A stretch of 64,000 bases of DNA. Source: Paragonimus skrjabini miyazakii. Its lineage: Eukaryota > Platyhelminthes > Trematoda > Plagiorchiida > Troglotrematidae. A program made the position numbers and the translations under genes. Location of the stretch: positions 152,460 through 216,459 of the forward strand of contig JTDE01000308.1 of NCBI GenBank assembly GCA_014338405.1, in the 5' to 3' direction. Position 1 is the first letter of the stretch; the number at the start of each line of letters is the position of its first letter. The notes below the pieces were generated by a model. The model did not search any database. It worked only from the letters and a program-made list of their open reading frames with translations, and was not told the origin of the DNA. Shown here piece by piece: positions 12,701-25,668 of this stretch.

Positions 12701-15074
12701 GTTCGGGCACGGTGATACACCGTTTGCATTGGACCTTCGATTTACTATATGTGAGGTGGGTACTGGTGGATTAAAGGAAGGGCAGTTACCATGAGAAAGT
12801 CTGTGAGAAATAAAAGTCCTCATCTTAAACATTCATCTGCACACAATATCGAATGGATATGCCATCATCTTTGGAATGGGTGCAAAGCCTAATTTTGGTC
12901 CTGACTGAGGTGAACTCTCTGCATGAGATTGAATGTGAAACGATTAAAAAGGCCTTATTTAACTCAGAATCATAGTCATACTATCTAGCGGTGACCATCG
13001 GTGAATAAAGCGCTGATCAGGTGAACTGAGGGTTGAAAAGATTACAAGAACAAGGGGGAACACGATACATTACCGCCTTAAATAAATGCAGAATCGTAGC
13101 CCTCAAGGTCCGGGGTCATACAGAATACGTTACCGGAAGCTTACCATTATATATATAAAGAAATCGGATACGAGCCGTTTAGTTTCATATTCACGACCTT
13201 TATGCGAATCCGATTGGGAAGCAAAAGCTGAAATGTTGGACGATGTTGGGTCAGGAAACGATCAAATATAAAACGAAATCCTGTTCTTTTGTGAACGCCA
13301 GATGGTAAAATGAAAGACTATGCAAATACAGAACGATCGGAATTAGCAGCCTTAAAACTTATCAGAGATATGAAGAAATATGTGTCGGAAAGTGAACTGG
13401 ACAGTACCGTGGTAAAATCGGTCAACAAATTAGGAGTAAGCGAATAACTCGCTACGCAATCATCAGTATTATTGCCATGTTTTGATAGCAATATGGTTTT
13501 TCTCGCAGCGAAATAATTATTCACTTGCAGGTCAATTAATAAAATTTCTCTGCACTAAATGAATTCGGGTGGAGTAAATATGTTTGATTGAATGGTAATT
13601 TAACCACGAAAACATGCTTAGCGGAGCAGTACACGATAACAAGCGTACAAATCTTGATCAGTACACCATCAAAGACTGGAAATGGAATATGCTTCCGTTT
13701 AATAGTTGCTGCCAAGACGGTTATTCCAATATGTGTCGTTCCACATTGACGTCCGATTCGTATACATAGTCCAATCTGTACCTCAATCGGTGTCTTTGTT
13801 TGAAAGTATCATCATCATATTTTGACCTGATTAATTAAGGCCATGAACGGGAGGTTTCGCGCTCCATCTTTGTATTTTTCTTTCGGGCGTATTTTTGGCT
13901 GGTGGAGCAATTTCACGCTGAAATTGTTTAGATCCGCTTGTCAGTTGACCTAACAGAATTTGATAATTTGCTGTCCTAGGCCACATGTGATATCATTTAT
14001 CCGGTGTAGTCCGTACCTAACCTCTGACGTCATCCTTCTGTTGTGTGTGATGACCATTTCAAATTGACGGATATCGACTCGCCAGTAAGACATCCTACTC
14101 TTAGTAATATACTTTTCCTTTGGTTTATGCGCATACTTTGTACATACAATCGTTACCGTCAGGGCTTTAGTTTGGTTGCATCACATTCATAGACAACTTG
14201 TTATTCGATTGAATGGGCCAATATCGGATAACCTGAGAATCGAGTCATTTATGTTAACAAAATCGTTTCTGGGGTGTGCTGGTTTATTCGTCTGTGGTTT
14301 TGAGACTCAATTTTACCCTATGCACCAGGTAGTTCAGAACTGGAGGCTACAGAATTCAACTATCCAAATACGTTTCCCATCTGATTTTAAAAATTATTAG
14401 CCTCATGTATTGCAAACGTTACCTAGCCCGATGTCGTTTTACAACCAGGAACGCGTCGACTGTACAACGCCAACAAACATTCAATTGCTTCACATTTCAC
14501 TAATCCGATCTATGATCTGGGCACATGATACTGTGTGAATCCACGTCTCTAAACCGTTAGTGGAACATATATATTTGATTAAGTTTCGTTCTCGTTTTTC
14601 GTACAGTAGTAAAGTCAACATGTTTTTGATATCTGTCTGGTTTCTTCGGAAGAACGTTCGCGCAAATAGGTATATTTTATTGAATGTTAGCTGAACCGTA
14701 TTCGTTTGTTGACATAATCCATTTGCGTGCTATCGTGTATACAAGCGTATTGCAATGCGTGATAAACGGCGATTGAAAAAAAATAGTTCAGCCCACTAAA
14801 CGAAAAACATTCGGACAACTGTGGACAACAAAACCCATTTAAAACAAACAGGTGTTTTTTGTTATTTTCTACTTATCCAATCACGTCTAGCTCCAAATGA
14901 CTAATCTTTCTTTTGTAACCAGTAATATTTTGTATACGCACGTCAATAACCGAAGCTATCGGGTTATAATGGGTTACAGTTGGTGTATACATACTTAAGT
15001 GACTGTACTCGAAACTACAGAAACAACAATTTAGAGCAAATATGTACGACAACAAGCTTACCTGGATTGATGAG
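9757..15074. other. No gene seen
   Basis: A 136-codon minus-strand ORF (10262-10672) lies within the length expected by chance and shows no domain. A short (ATC)n run near 13808 could be the tail of another decayed minus-strand retroelement, but nothing recognisable adjoins it. Confidence 0.45.
11736..11771. repeat. 18-bp tandem duplication
   Basis: CTACTCGGAGGCATGTAG is followed immediately by a copy with one change (CTACTCGGTGGCATGTAG). Confidence 0.85.
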
Positions 15075-15290
15075 TAATCATCTCCATGATAGACAGCAAT
15101 ACATTAGTGGTTCACACAGATGCTCATTTGTCACACAACCACGAAGAAGAAAAAGCAAACGTTGTATAGAAGAAGAGATTAAAAACAAAAAGGGAAGGGG
15201 AGGGGACTTGAGCATTGAAAAATAGCTACGTCTACATTCAAGCAAACAACATCTGGCGTTCACAGTCGATGTTTTCACTAGGATTCACAT
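15075..15290 (-). mobile_element. RTE-type 3' UTR fragment, copy A
   Basis: This shares several blocks in order with the 3' UTR of the element at 61.03-61.79 kb. In plus-strand reading these are CAGCAATACAT, GTTCACAC, CACACAAC.ACGAAGA, a purine-rich stretch, then AAAAATAGCTACGTCT and ATTCAA.CA.ACAACATC. Both copies have the same orientation (element on the minus strand). No reverse transcriptase coding sequence remains, so it is a 5'-truncated insertion. Because the two copies are clearly diverged, this is an old insertion. Confidence 0.75.
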
Positions 15291-18200
15291 AGGGATATCG
15301 AGAAGAAAAAGTTTAGGAGTAGCATAGTTCTGCTCAACTAAGATGTTACAGATAGAGCAAATGGTGTTGCACATTTTGGTGCCAACTGTATTGTCATTTT
15401 AACCGTGTGAGCAGATGTCCAAAGGTAGATCACACCGAGCTTCTGTGAGTTACCAGGACACTATTGTCCAGCTGATTCATTATCCGGCATGCATTAAAAT
15501 TACCAGGTTGTCAAATTAATATGCCACTCTAATGATAATCAGCATTTATGACATGGAAACGCATATTATAATAAGCAGGCTGCTGATTGACTTAATCACT
15601 AAAGGAAATATCACTTCAAACGGTTACTGGATATTGTATCTACTTTAAAACTGCGGGAAACCATACACATTGCATTCAGTACGTCACACCATAGAAAGTA
15701 GGAGACCCAATATAGACGAGGTTTAAATTCGATCTATTGGTGCACCTAGGCGGAGATGAACGTGAATGATCATACCGCAACAGTAAGAACGCGGCCAGTA
15801 GAATATTTTCCACCTGTTATGTGTGCATATGGAGTGCAAAACAACTGATATCAAGAATAACAGGTAACTGGAAACTCAGTGATTTTTTTTCTGGTGAGGC
15901 CAACTTAGTGTCCGTCACATTCTAGTTTAACACGGTTTAGCTCGTAATAACTGAAATCGGTAATTCTGTTCCCTCACATAGTTTTAGTAGGCTTTTATTC
16001 ATCTAGTTGTGGAAACGTCCACCCAAACATGTCTAATTGAGCTGCATCTAATTACCAGATGAAAACTTGATTTACTGACTGCCACATACAGAAGGCTGGG
16101 GCTTATAGAATTACAGTTACTTACTTGAAATTAATCGCTACTCAACATACAGAAAACAAAAGAACATTCGTCTTTCGTCAATATTTTTCGCTTTTCCTGG
16201 CTGTCAAAATCTGTTAAACGGTAATTTAAACTAATTCGTTTTATGAGCATTACACTAAGCGCCTTTCACTTCAGTTTACGCATCCGGCTTGCACAAACAT
16301 GAAAATACAACTTTGCAATTCACTATCTCTAACAACTTCGTGCCCTTTAATCAAAATCATAATCATATTTAGAATCTCACATATACAGCAAAAATAGTTT
16401 ACCAGGAAATTGTCATCGTACGGGCGTTCCGCTATGTTTCTAACGTCCTCAGTCAAATTGGTTTTTCCAAGTGATTTACCATTATAGACGTTAAAATGCC
16501 CACGACTTATTTTGTTGCTGTAAAGCATAGTAACACAATGATATTGAAAGGCGACGTAGCAGCTGGTTTTCTCACCTGTAACTTCCATAATGCACTACTG
16601 AGGACTTTTCGACTACCACGCGGCAATCCTGGTTCACAACTACGCGCGTACTCTTATAACATGAAGGATCAGATTGCAGTGCGCGTTACCAATATGGTGG
16701 TTTACGCTTTCTCCTCTTCCAGTGGAGATACATTTGCTGGACGCAAGACGAGTCAGCTTAGTAAATGCATAAGGCAGTTCCACTCAGCGTGATATAAAAG
16801 CGGAATCGACTAACTAAAACTGAGACCAGGTTGTAAAATCTACAGACACCATTCACAACGTGAACTCTAGTCAGTATTCTCATGGCACATACAGAGCGCC
16901 CAGACAGTAGCCTACAACAAAACAACGTCAAAACGGCGATGATGGAAGTGATCGCTGTCAGAATACAACATACTGTGTTGTTTTCATGTGAACCTCGTTC
17001 AAGTTCTTAAAATCTCTCCGTCCACTACTTATCTACTCGCTAACGCACATTTCACTCATCCCAGACTAAAGTTGTAAGAATGTTCAAACCTCCCTACTGA
17101 TATATATCTGACTGAATCGGCTGATATCTCCATGTCCAAATGTAACTCTGTCCCCTTCAAAGTTTATTTGCTATCTACAGTTAACAAGTATCGGCGTAAC
17201 GGTCTGATGACGAGTTTTTCGGACACGTATGTTTCACAACTTGTTATTAATCTTACGTGTGTGCGAATATTTAAGGAGAAGGTCGACTTGACTGATTGTT
17301 TGATTTCTTTCTTGGATGAACATTCACTCAAGGAGCACACGGTTCATTTATTTACTGACCTGCATATTCAGACGATTACTGTCTAGATTATGACCGTTAT
17401 CTATTGGAAGCTACGTGTGAATCAGCACGTAAGCAATACCAAAACATTTACGCATTTTGAATGTTATTCAGCTGTTTCCGGTTACAAAAATTTACCAGGT
17501 GGACAGCTGTAGTATACCGTTCTCAATGTTCGCTTTTTATTTAATATGCCACAAGCTTTTCACTGAAAGTAATACATGTAACTCGTGCGAAATACGAATA
17601 CAGTCGTGTTATTAAGTAGGAACCATAACGACCAGCATGGTTTCTGTGATGCGAAATGCGTACTGTTGGAAAGAAATGCTTTATTAACACCTTCGCGGTG
17701 TAACTTCATCCTACACTGAAGTACGAAATTCTGCATATCCGATGAACTTGAGATAGCAGCAGGATAACCTTACCAAGAAGCAGCCTGTGTTCTACTGGTT
17801 GGGTTATGCACCCACGATGAACTCTCACAATATGCCCTTTCGCTCAGCCACAAACCGAATCCATTGTATCATATATCGTTTACCAAATGATCTAGAAAGT
17901 TAGCTAAATAAGTCGGACTTTTTCAATCACTTCGCAATGTGAACGCCGTCGATGCACGTTGCTATACTATGTTCTCTGAAACCACCAATCTGCCAGACAT
18001 GAATGCGGAAACGCATAGTAACAAGACACCATTGTTCTACTCTACAGTTTATCTGAAGCACATGCAGGCTGAACATAATCAGCCGTAATGAGAGCCATTT
18101 CGAGAACCTGGGTTATTAAAGCTACAAGATTTGTTCATTCAAAGGCATGCAACCCATTTGAGTTGATGATCAAAATGTAATCATTCCGAAATAAAGTATC

Positions 18201-21200
18201 AAACTGTAATATTTAAGAATAGCGCGAACAAAACGGTGCACCCGTTGCGAGTAAGACAGTGCAAAGGAGATCGATTTTATAGTTAGGCTTCCGATAAATC
18301 AGTAATAGCTTTGCTTTGAACCAGGTTGACCATAGTATGTCAGAATGAGCGGGAGTACATTTCGGTGCTTTGTAGATAACAGTTTTCCAGCAACGTTTTT
18401 TCTACCGTTTAAATTGCATGTCTTCGACATTCAGCTGCTACAGAATATCAGTACACTCAGACACAAGGATAACTTCGGGAGTAACTTACCCATCCACTTT
18501 CGGCATGTTCTCACGTGCAACGTTGAGCACCATCAATTGTAAAACACAACTTTTGGTACAGCCCAACTTCTTTTCATAAATGCCCATGATTTTATCACTG
18601 CTTATAAAGAACCCCATAATCAAGCCATCTATCCAAGTAGCGAGTCTGGAACACGGATGCCCGTGCTCTACTCTAAGATCAAAACTACAATGTTTGCCTA
18701 ATTCTTACACGTCCCGCCCACTCCCCATGGGGCTAGCAACAACTCAATAAGCCGTAACACTTTCATTCGCACGTTACGTGAACACACACTGCCCAAGTGC
18801 CCGTTATCACATCTGTGCTTGAGTGGCCTCATGGCGCCCTCCCCATTTGTTTAGCTAGATTGTTCGCAGTTCAAAATGTTGTCACTGCGCTGGGAACAAA
18901 AATAAACGGTTCGGTCTACCACTCACACTCCGTACTGAGTGTTACTGAAAGGAAGCGTACATTGCACAATGTAACATTATGTCAAACCAGATCAACGTGA
19001 TGATGTCACATGACGCTGGTAGACCTCAACGATATCGGTAACCAACATCCTGCATATGTGACACTGATAAAGCAGTTTGTGATCAGAAAAATCGAAATAT
19101 TTATTGGGACGATTTAACGGTTATGATTGCCGCAGCAGGTTCAGTGTATTCACGTTAATACCAACGGTCATTACCCTAATTCATTAAGTATGCTGTTCCG
19201 CATGGGTAGTGTATCAGCTCAGATGATACTTAACCCTCAGTAAATCACTGTCAATCACTTCAGCTTTGACAACTGGGATATACGGAAGTTAAGACGCCTT
19301 AGGAAACAAAACCAACTCACCTAATCGGAGTGACATAATGGAACCAGGGTACAAACTAAACACAATCAACCTGTTAGGTAAACTCTATATATTTGGCGTC
19401 AACAAGCTTAGAAAGCAATGCATTAACGTGCGTAGATCTACTTACTTCCATAAGTGACCACATTTCTAGCTGTGCGGGAGTAGGATTTTAATTTTAGTCG
19501 ATTGAAAATAACATGAGTAGAACGACATTCAAAATTTCCTAAGCAGTTGGGATATTTTGATATCGCTGTACAAATATTGTAGAGACTATACTAAATCTCT
19601 GATAGTTGGGGAACTCAACAGCCTGGTTCGTTTGAGGTTACTTTTCATTTCTAGTGACGGATGGCGTTTCAACAGATATGTCATATATGAATTGGTGAAT
19701 CAATTTGGCTATACCTCAGCGAAGGAAAATTCACTCGCCTGCAACTGTCATACGAGCAGCTATGTGCTAATGAAAACAAACGTAAAGGCAGTAGTATACA
19801 CAATGCACCTGATTCGGAAGGCCCGTTGTTCAAGCAGTGCGTGACTCAAATCATTTGACACTCTCAGCACCGCTCATCTGCTCGGTTGATCTAACATTTT
19901 CTGGCGTAGTTGACTTACTTTTGCTGGCATACTTTACCTCGATACGTGCGAATCATTTACTGTAAAGGATTTCCTGCAGACAGGAATTGCAGTTTAGGCG
20001 TGAGCAGCATGACAATTGCTGAGTGAATCAGGTGTCAGTCTGACCTATCAAGGACCAGCATATATAAATGTTGTGCCTGGCGTATGCAATAAAACAGCCT
20101 CCATATATTGTTTCTACGCAAAACCGCTTTTACTTGCCGAACGGTTAGGTTGGCATTGAGACCATTCGAACCGGTATATTTTCGATCTATGGTAAACGAT
20201 CGTAGAACTTTGCGCTGCCTTTTCTCCATATTAATGGGTAAATCATTATATGAAACGGTGTAACGTACTTTGTGGGCCCGCAGTCACAAACACCTAGTTT
20301 CCGTGTAACCGCAAAATACTGTTTTTGCGTTACGCTGAACCGTCAACACTTAGAGGTATCATTTCTCAGCAGCAAAGTTTTAAAAACGACTTGGTTAAAT
20401 TTGCAACATCCGCAAAGAAACTCAATGAAGCAATCGCCGGAATAAGCTAGCGGAGAGAAAATCACAGTTCCGCAAGCTTGGATGGCTTGGATCCATCAAC
20501 ACTCTAAGCTGATCTACTCGAACCGACTCGTTAGTGCTGTTACGAACCGTGTTCCGTCGGGTTGTACTCCTATTAATTACTAAATGGATGCCATACCCTT
20601 GAAACTAAACAGCATGTAGCCACGTATCTTTTGAACTGAAACAGGTACCATTTCGAATACACTGAAATCATGTTCGTTTGACGAGTTGTGTGGCACAACC
20701 ACGACACAAATGTTATCATATATGTGAACTGTGAGCTTCGTACAGCAAAGTAACAATGACCACAGGGACTTAAGCTAGTATTTCGCAAATCTGTGCCTCA
20801 TGATCAGTATACGATTCAAGTTGCACTGGATGAAAACGGTTGGTGCCAACACAACATCTAGCATATTTGCATCAAAGTGCCAGGAAAAAATATTCAGATG
20901 TACGATTGCTTCAATGAGAGACGGATTTATGGTTGAAATAAGATGTTTGGGCGAGAATGTAGGTGAGCAGATCGGCAGGAAGTTCCAGCGGTACTTGTGT
21001 ATATAATAACTACTCTATCCATCCTTCAGATCGTCAATACGATGAATTAGAAACAGACCAAACGTGGTGGTTAACATAATTGAGGCGTATCAAGCTGACC
21101 ATGTTATGTACAGCCAACAGGACATACGCGAGCATGGTGATCAGAGGAATCGACGAGAAAACAGGCTGAGGAATCAAATATGTCAGCCAGATGACTTCTG

Positions 21201-24200
21201 ATCTATTTATCGACGTATAAAAATATACACCGCCATGTTGGTTAATAATTTCCAGATATAGGTTTTCATATAATGTCAAATTAATTTGTTCTCCACTCAT
21301 CTCTTGCCTGTTTGTTTGAAAGTACACAGAGCATTTTCCACACCGATCGCAACTCATAACCTTTCCGATTTGAGATCCCCAAAACTGCACACTCCGTTAG
21401 ATTCTAGGGTTTGTCTTTTGGCACCGTGAGTGGCAGTTTTAGACTCCGCTAGTTTGGTTTACTTATCATGATAGAAGCTAACCTGGAACTCATTTGTATG
21501 GTGGAGTTTGACTGCTGATTGGAGAACTGTTTAATCTAACTTCAGCTGTGGGTACATCATAATGGAAATATTAATTCTGTCATACTAGTTGTTATTTACA
21601 AACTGACCGCTTTTACTCTGCAGGCAAATTATTTTCTGTGGTATGAGTGGTGTGCAGCGCTTAGGCTGTTGGATCTTTATCAGCGAATGCTGATTCTTGT
21701 TGAATAGGTATAACAACCGTATGAAAACCCCGAGGGCTAATGAGACCCTAAACGAAGATCACTGCATATAAATCAACATTGAAGTAGTGGCTCATGTGTT
21801 ATTAATAGATATTTTGCGTGAACACATGGAAACAAAAATCATTGTGGTTCTCTGATTAACCGGGCATCTACTCACATAACGTATTTTGTATGCTATCTAC
21901 CGTATTTACACAGTGAACAGTAGAGTTCGTCCATGCGTATCCGTGTTGCAATATATACAACAAATGTAAGTTTGATCATGATGTCAACTTGTAACGATTT
22001 ACACACACCGAATTATCCAACACTTTGTGGGTGCATTCCCTGATTTCTAAACAGTCCTGCGATAGACCTCTTAGGGAAACTAAGTAGAGATTTATTGAGA
22101 ATACCGATTTTGAATCTAAAACATACTACTAACCATTAAAGACCTCTAAATTTGACCAATAAGTAAGCCTTGTGATAAGCTGGGATAGAAAGTGGTTACG
22201 CGTTCAAATTTGGCAATTTAGTTGCGATAAGGTCAATCCTGAAACGGTCGACATGATTCTGTCATGAAATTGTGGCCCTGAGTTCCGGTCTCAGCTGTGA
22301 CAAGCACATGCAATACTGACGAGCCCTAACAGCAGCGTACACCGAGTTAAGTGTGTCTTTTCAAAGGAGCCGGCCAGATAGTTTAAGTGCAAAAGCTGTA
22401 ACAAAATAAGGATGAGATTCGGCAAATGGGAAAGAAACCACAGGTTACTAAACCGTTCTGCACTGTCACCTTTTGCTTTGGTCGTGAGTTATATGGTGAG
22501 GGAGCTCCGAGAAGATATTTAGACAAAAGCTGTACATACGCGTTTTACTAATAACGAATATGGACCGCTTCAAATGTAAGCTCGGTCCATGCATTTATTA
22601 CCAGATGACTGGATACATTTGCCCGTAGTTTAAACTGGTCCTCAATGTTTTCAATTGACGAGTACGGTTTCTGCTTACGGCGTCCTCACCCAATTGCACA
22701 AACATGTTCCTGGTGTTTCTGTGCTAGTGCGTTTATTAAATCGAAAGGTCGTGATAAGATAAACTTACCTCCGTTTACTCATTGAGTAAAAACTTACATA
22801 ATTTACTCGGTAATGACGAAACTTGCCGTGCAAACCTAAAGGCATCCGACAAACAAGATACCGTGTTTTGCCAATGCATTTCATACCGTTACGTAACTGG
22901 TGCACCATGCATGCATACATTACATCGAATATATGTAGTTTTCATAATAAGGAGCTCAAATCAGACTATTACAGGCAGTTGCCGCGCACTCTCTTGAGGA
23001 GCTGACATTTCCATTGAGCAACATTTCCACGTATCGTTTTTTTCTACTCAAGTCGAGGCGAATGGATTCTAGGGACAGGGTACTTGAAAGGGTTTTCATC
23101 TAACAGTTGTGTTTTGACAATTATGGGCTTTTGAAAAAGTCTTATTTGAAAGGCCACTCCGCCACTACCATGAGTTTCGTTGTTGAGTCAGCTCAGTTTA
23201 CATCGCTTATAAACTCAGAATACGGTTCAGTGAGATGCGTCACAAAATCATTTGATATATATCATTACTGGGGACCACCGCACAGGGATCTTTAAGGTAC
23301 ACTGATATTGGTTCAGTTGATTCTATCCTCAATGTTTACTGAAAACCTCTTTTGCAACAATAGTCTTATTTGTGACAGACCGTTCGGATTACTATAACCA
23401 ATGATGCTGACATGCAAATGAGGTTAATGAATTGAAAACTCCGTTGGAATACACTCCCCACAATCTAACTAACATATCCACCTTTGAACCTCTTGCTTGA
23501 ACAAATCGCCTTAACAGTCATGATTTTTCAACCGATGATGACTTTGTATGGAGCGAAGAAGACTGTATAAATCTAGCTACTTTGCAACCTAGAACTTAGA
23601 AAATCTGAAAACGGTACATTATCACAAACATCTTCAAGGGCGGACGCATAGTTGATCGAACGACCCATAGATTTGTGTAGGTGGTTTCTGTGATTTTCAA
23701 GAATGTGTAGAATCTGTCGATGTGTTCATTGCGATTCAACGTGGCACACCCCAGCCGTATCACCAAAGCGGAGGTTGCCGTGCGTGAAACTTATTCCTGC
23801 AACGGAAATCAGCTGACCACTCATGAGCTTTGGACGATAAACGCGAACGTAGAATTGTCGATTTGTGTTACTTGCCTTTGAAACTTCTTGATTTCAGACA
23901 GTTTTCATCATTCAGTTTTGCCATGGTAACCTCGTGGTTACAGTCAAGGTGGGCTTTTGATCAACTGACGTTAGGCTTTTCTAATCGAAAGCGACGTCAA
24001 AGCTAGTTAAAAGGCTTCGGACTAGGCACTTAGAAACTGCGTACTCTCGCAAGAATCTAACTTATCAATCAATGCGGTTGTTTCGAGACACTTACCAAGA
24101 TTATTTGTCCAGTAGCTAGTCAAATTCATGTCGAAGGGCTAGCTAACTGCAAATCTGAAAGCAACTCACAGAATGTTGTCATCATGCCTGCTCAATTTGC

Positions 24201-25500
24201 AATACGTGTTATCTACGTGTTATTAGTCTCTGCTGCCAAATAACTTCGAATGTTCTACCATCTCATAAGAGACACGTGTAGCTGGAGTACAGATGACAGC
24301 CAAATCAAACAGTATTTTTGGCATCGTATACCTCATGTTGTTACTAAAAGTTGGACACATCGACGCTTGCTTTTGTAACTAACTAACTAACTACGATCTG
24401 AATGACAACAAACTAACGTGGCCACATCTTCTACCTTTTTCACCATAAAGCACCTCCGTCTATTTTTATGTACGCTATGCTACATTGAGTGATATTCCTC
24501 TCGGTCACTGTATATATACACATGTACATTTCCACTTCATTGCAATTCCCAAATGTTGACCCGATAATGAATAAGTCCATATGAGAAACCGAATAGCAAG
24601 GGTAGATTATAACAATATAAACATGAGATTAAAAATTCAGTGCGCGCCGCATGTTTTCACAAAAGATAAATATCCAACAGCAATATAGTATAATTTTGCG
24701 CAAAGTTTCACAGTTTCGTCGCACAGAAACAAATATGTACATCGAACAGGGGACACTTACTCATAATTGGCCCTGAACTCATACTTTTACAAAATTAATA
24801 TTGCTTTAATTGCTTGATAAAAATGCAATTGACAATGGGTCTTTCATTTTCTCAAAGTACTGTGAATATCCGCTCAAGAAACATTCTGCGATTCTTGGCA
24901 GGACACTGACTCAACAGATTATTCTTTGTTTTAACTTGAAATTTTCTGCGTGGTCAACAGTTTTGTGTAAATCTGAATATTCGAATGACTGCTTTTTATT
25001 CCACTTGTCTGTATACCATGTCACTGATGCCCTCTCAGTTGCGGAAAATTACATATTCGCCATCCGCACATGGAACAATAAAACGTTCACCGTTTCACTG
25101 GCTTCCAACTGACACAATGTTTATCGAAAACTGAAGGCTGTGGAGCAGGATCAATGTAGAAACTTCTATCCAAACTCGAGGAGAAGTAAGCTTTTTGTGC
25201 CCGCTGCCCATTTTAATTACCTTGACTACTCCTTGAGACAGTAGCTATGTTTACTACTCTTTAGTTACCGTTTATCATGGGCAAGTTATCGTAGTAAGCA
25301 ATAACAACTTCGAAAAATGGTAAATATCCAGTCAGCATACATTTGTTGAACGAACATTCTACACTACTATGGAGATACCTCGCTTTTTTACATAGTTTTG
25401 CTTCACCGAATGTTGGTATGTTAACTTTGGCACACAACGTGAATAGAAGCGTTAAGCAAATTTCCTACCCAACTTTCAGCCGATCATGTTAAAGCAGTCG
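15291..25500. other. No secure gene seen
   Basis: The block holds short ORFs on both strands, the longest a 118-codon minus-strand ORF (21034-21390) with two hydrophobic stretches but no recognisable family. A GC-richer stretch around 18.65-18.85 kb and another around 20.47-20.57 kb may be decayed element pieces; I could not assign them. No splice chain like the one at 25.6-33.6 kb was found here. Confidence 0.4.
24375..24393. repeat. (AACT)n microsatellite
   Basis: Four perfect AACT units lie in a row. Confidence 0.9.
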
Positions 25501-25549
25501 GCACTTCAGTCGACAACACTGGATTCCATGTGTAAGCACAGCATACAAG

Positions 25550-25556
25550 TATATAT
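25550..25556 (+). promoter_or_regulatory. Possible TATA box of micro-exon gene 1
   Basis: TATATAT lies 52 bp before the predicted ATG at 25608, which would place transcription start near 25580 and leave a short 5' leader. AT-rich motifs are common here, so position is the only support. Confidence 0.3.
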
Positions 25557-25607
25557 GCCTTGTGTTGTATTACTAACGAAAATTAAAGAGAACAGCTACC
25601 TGGAAGA

Positions 25608-25668
25608 ATGGAGGTCATCCCGCTGGTTGTTGTATTGTACTTTATGGCACTCGGAAGCGCAAATTCAC
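25608..25668 (+). CDS. Signal-peptide exon of micro-exon gene 1
   Basis: The exon reads MEVIPLVVVLYFMALGSANS plus one base: a short charged start, a continuous hydrophobic core (IPLVVVLYFMALG) and a small-residue cleavage region (SANS or GSA). This is a standard secretory signal sequence. It ends at AATTCAC|GTATGT, a good donor, after 20 codons and one nucleotide (phase 1). That phase is exactly what the downstream micro-exons need. The ATG context is GGAAGAATGG, acceptable for a eukaryotic start. Confidence 0.75.
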
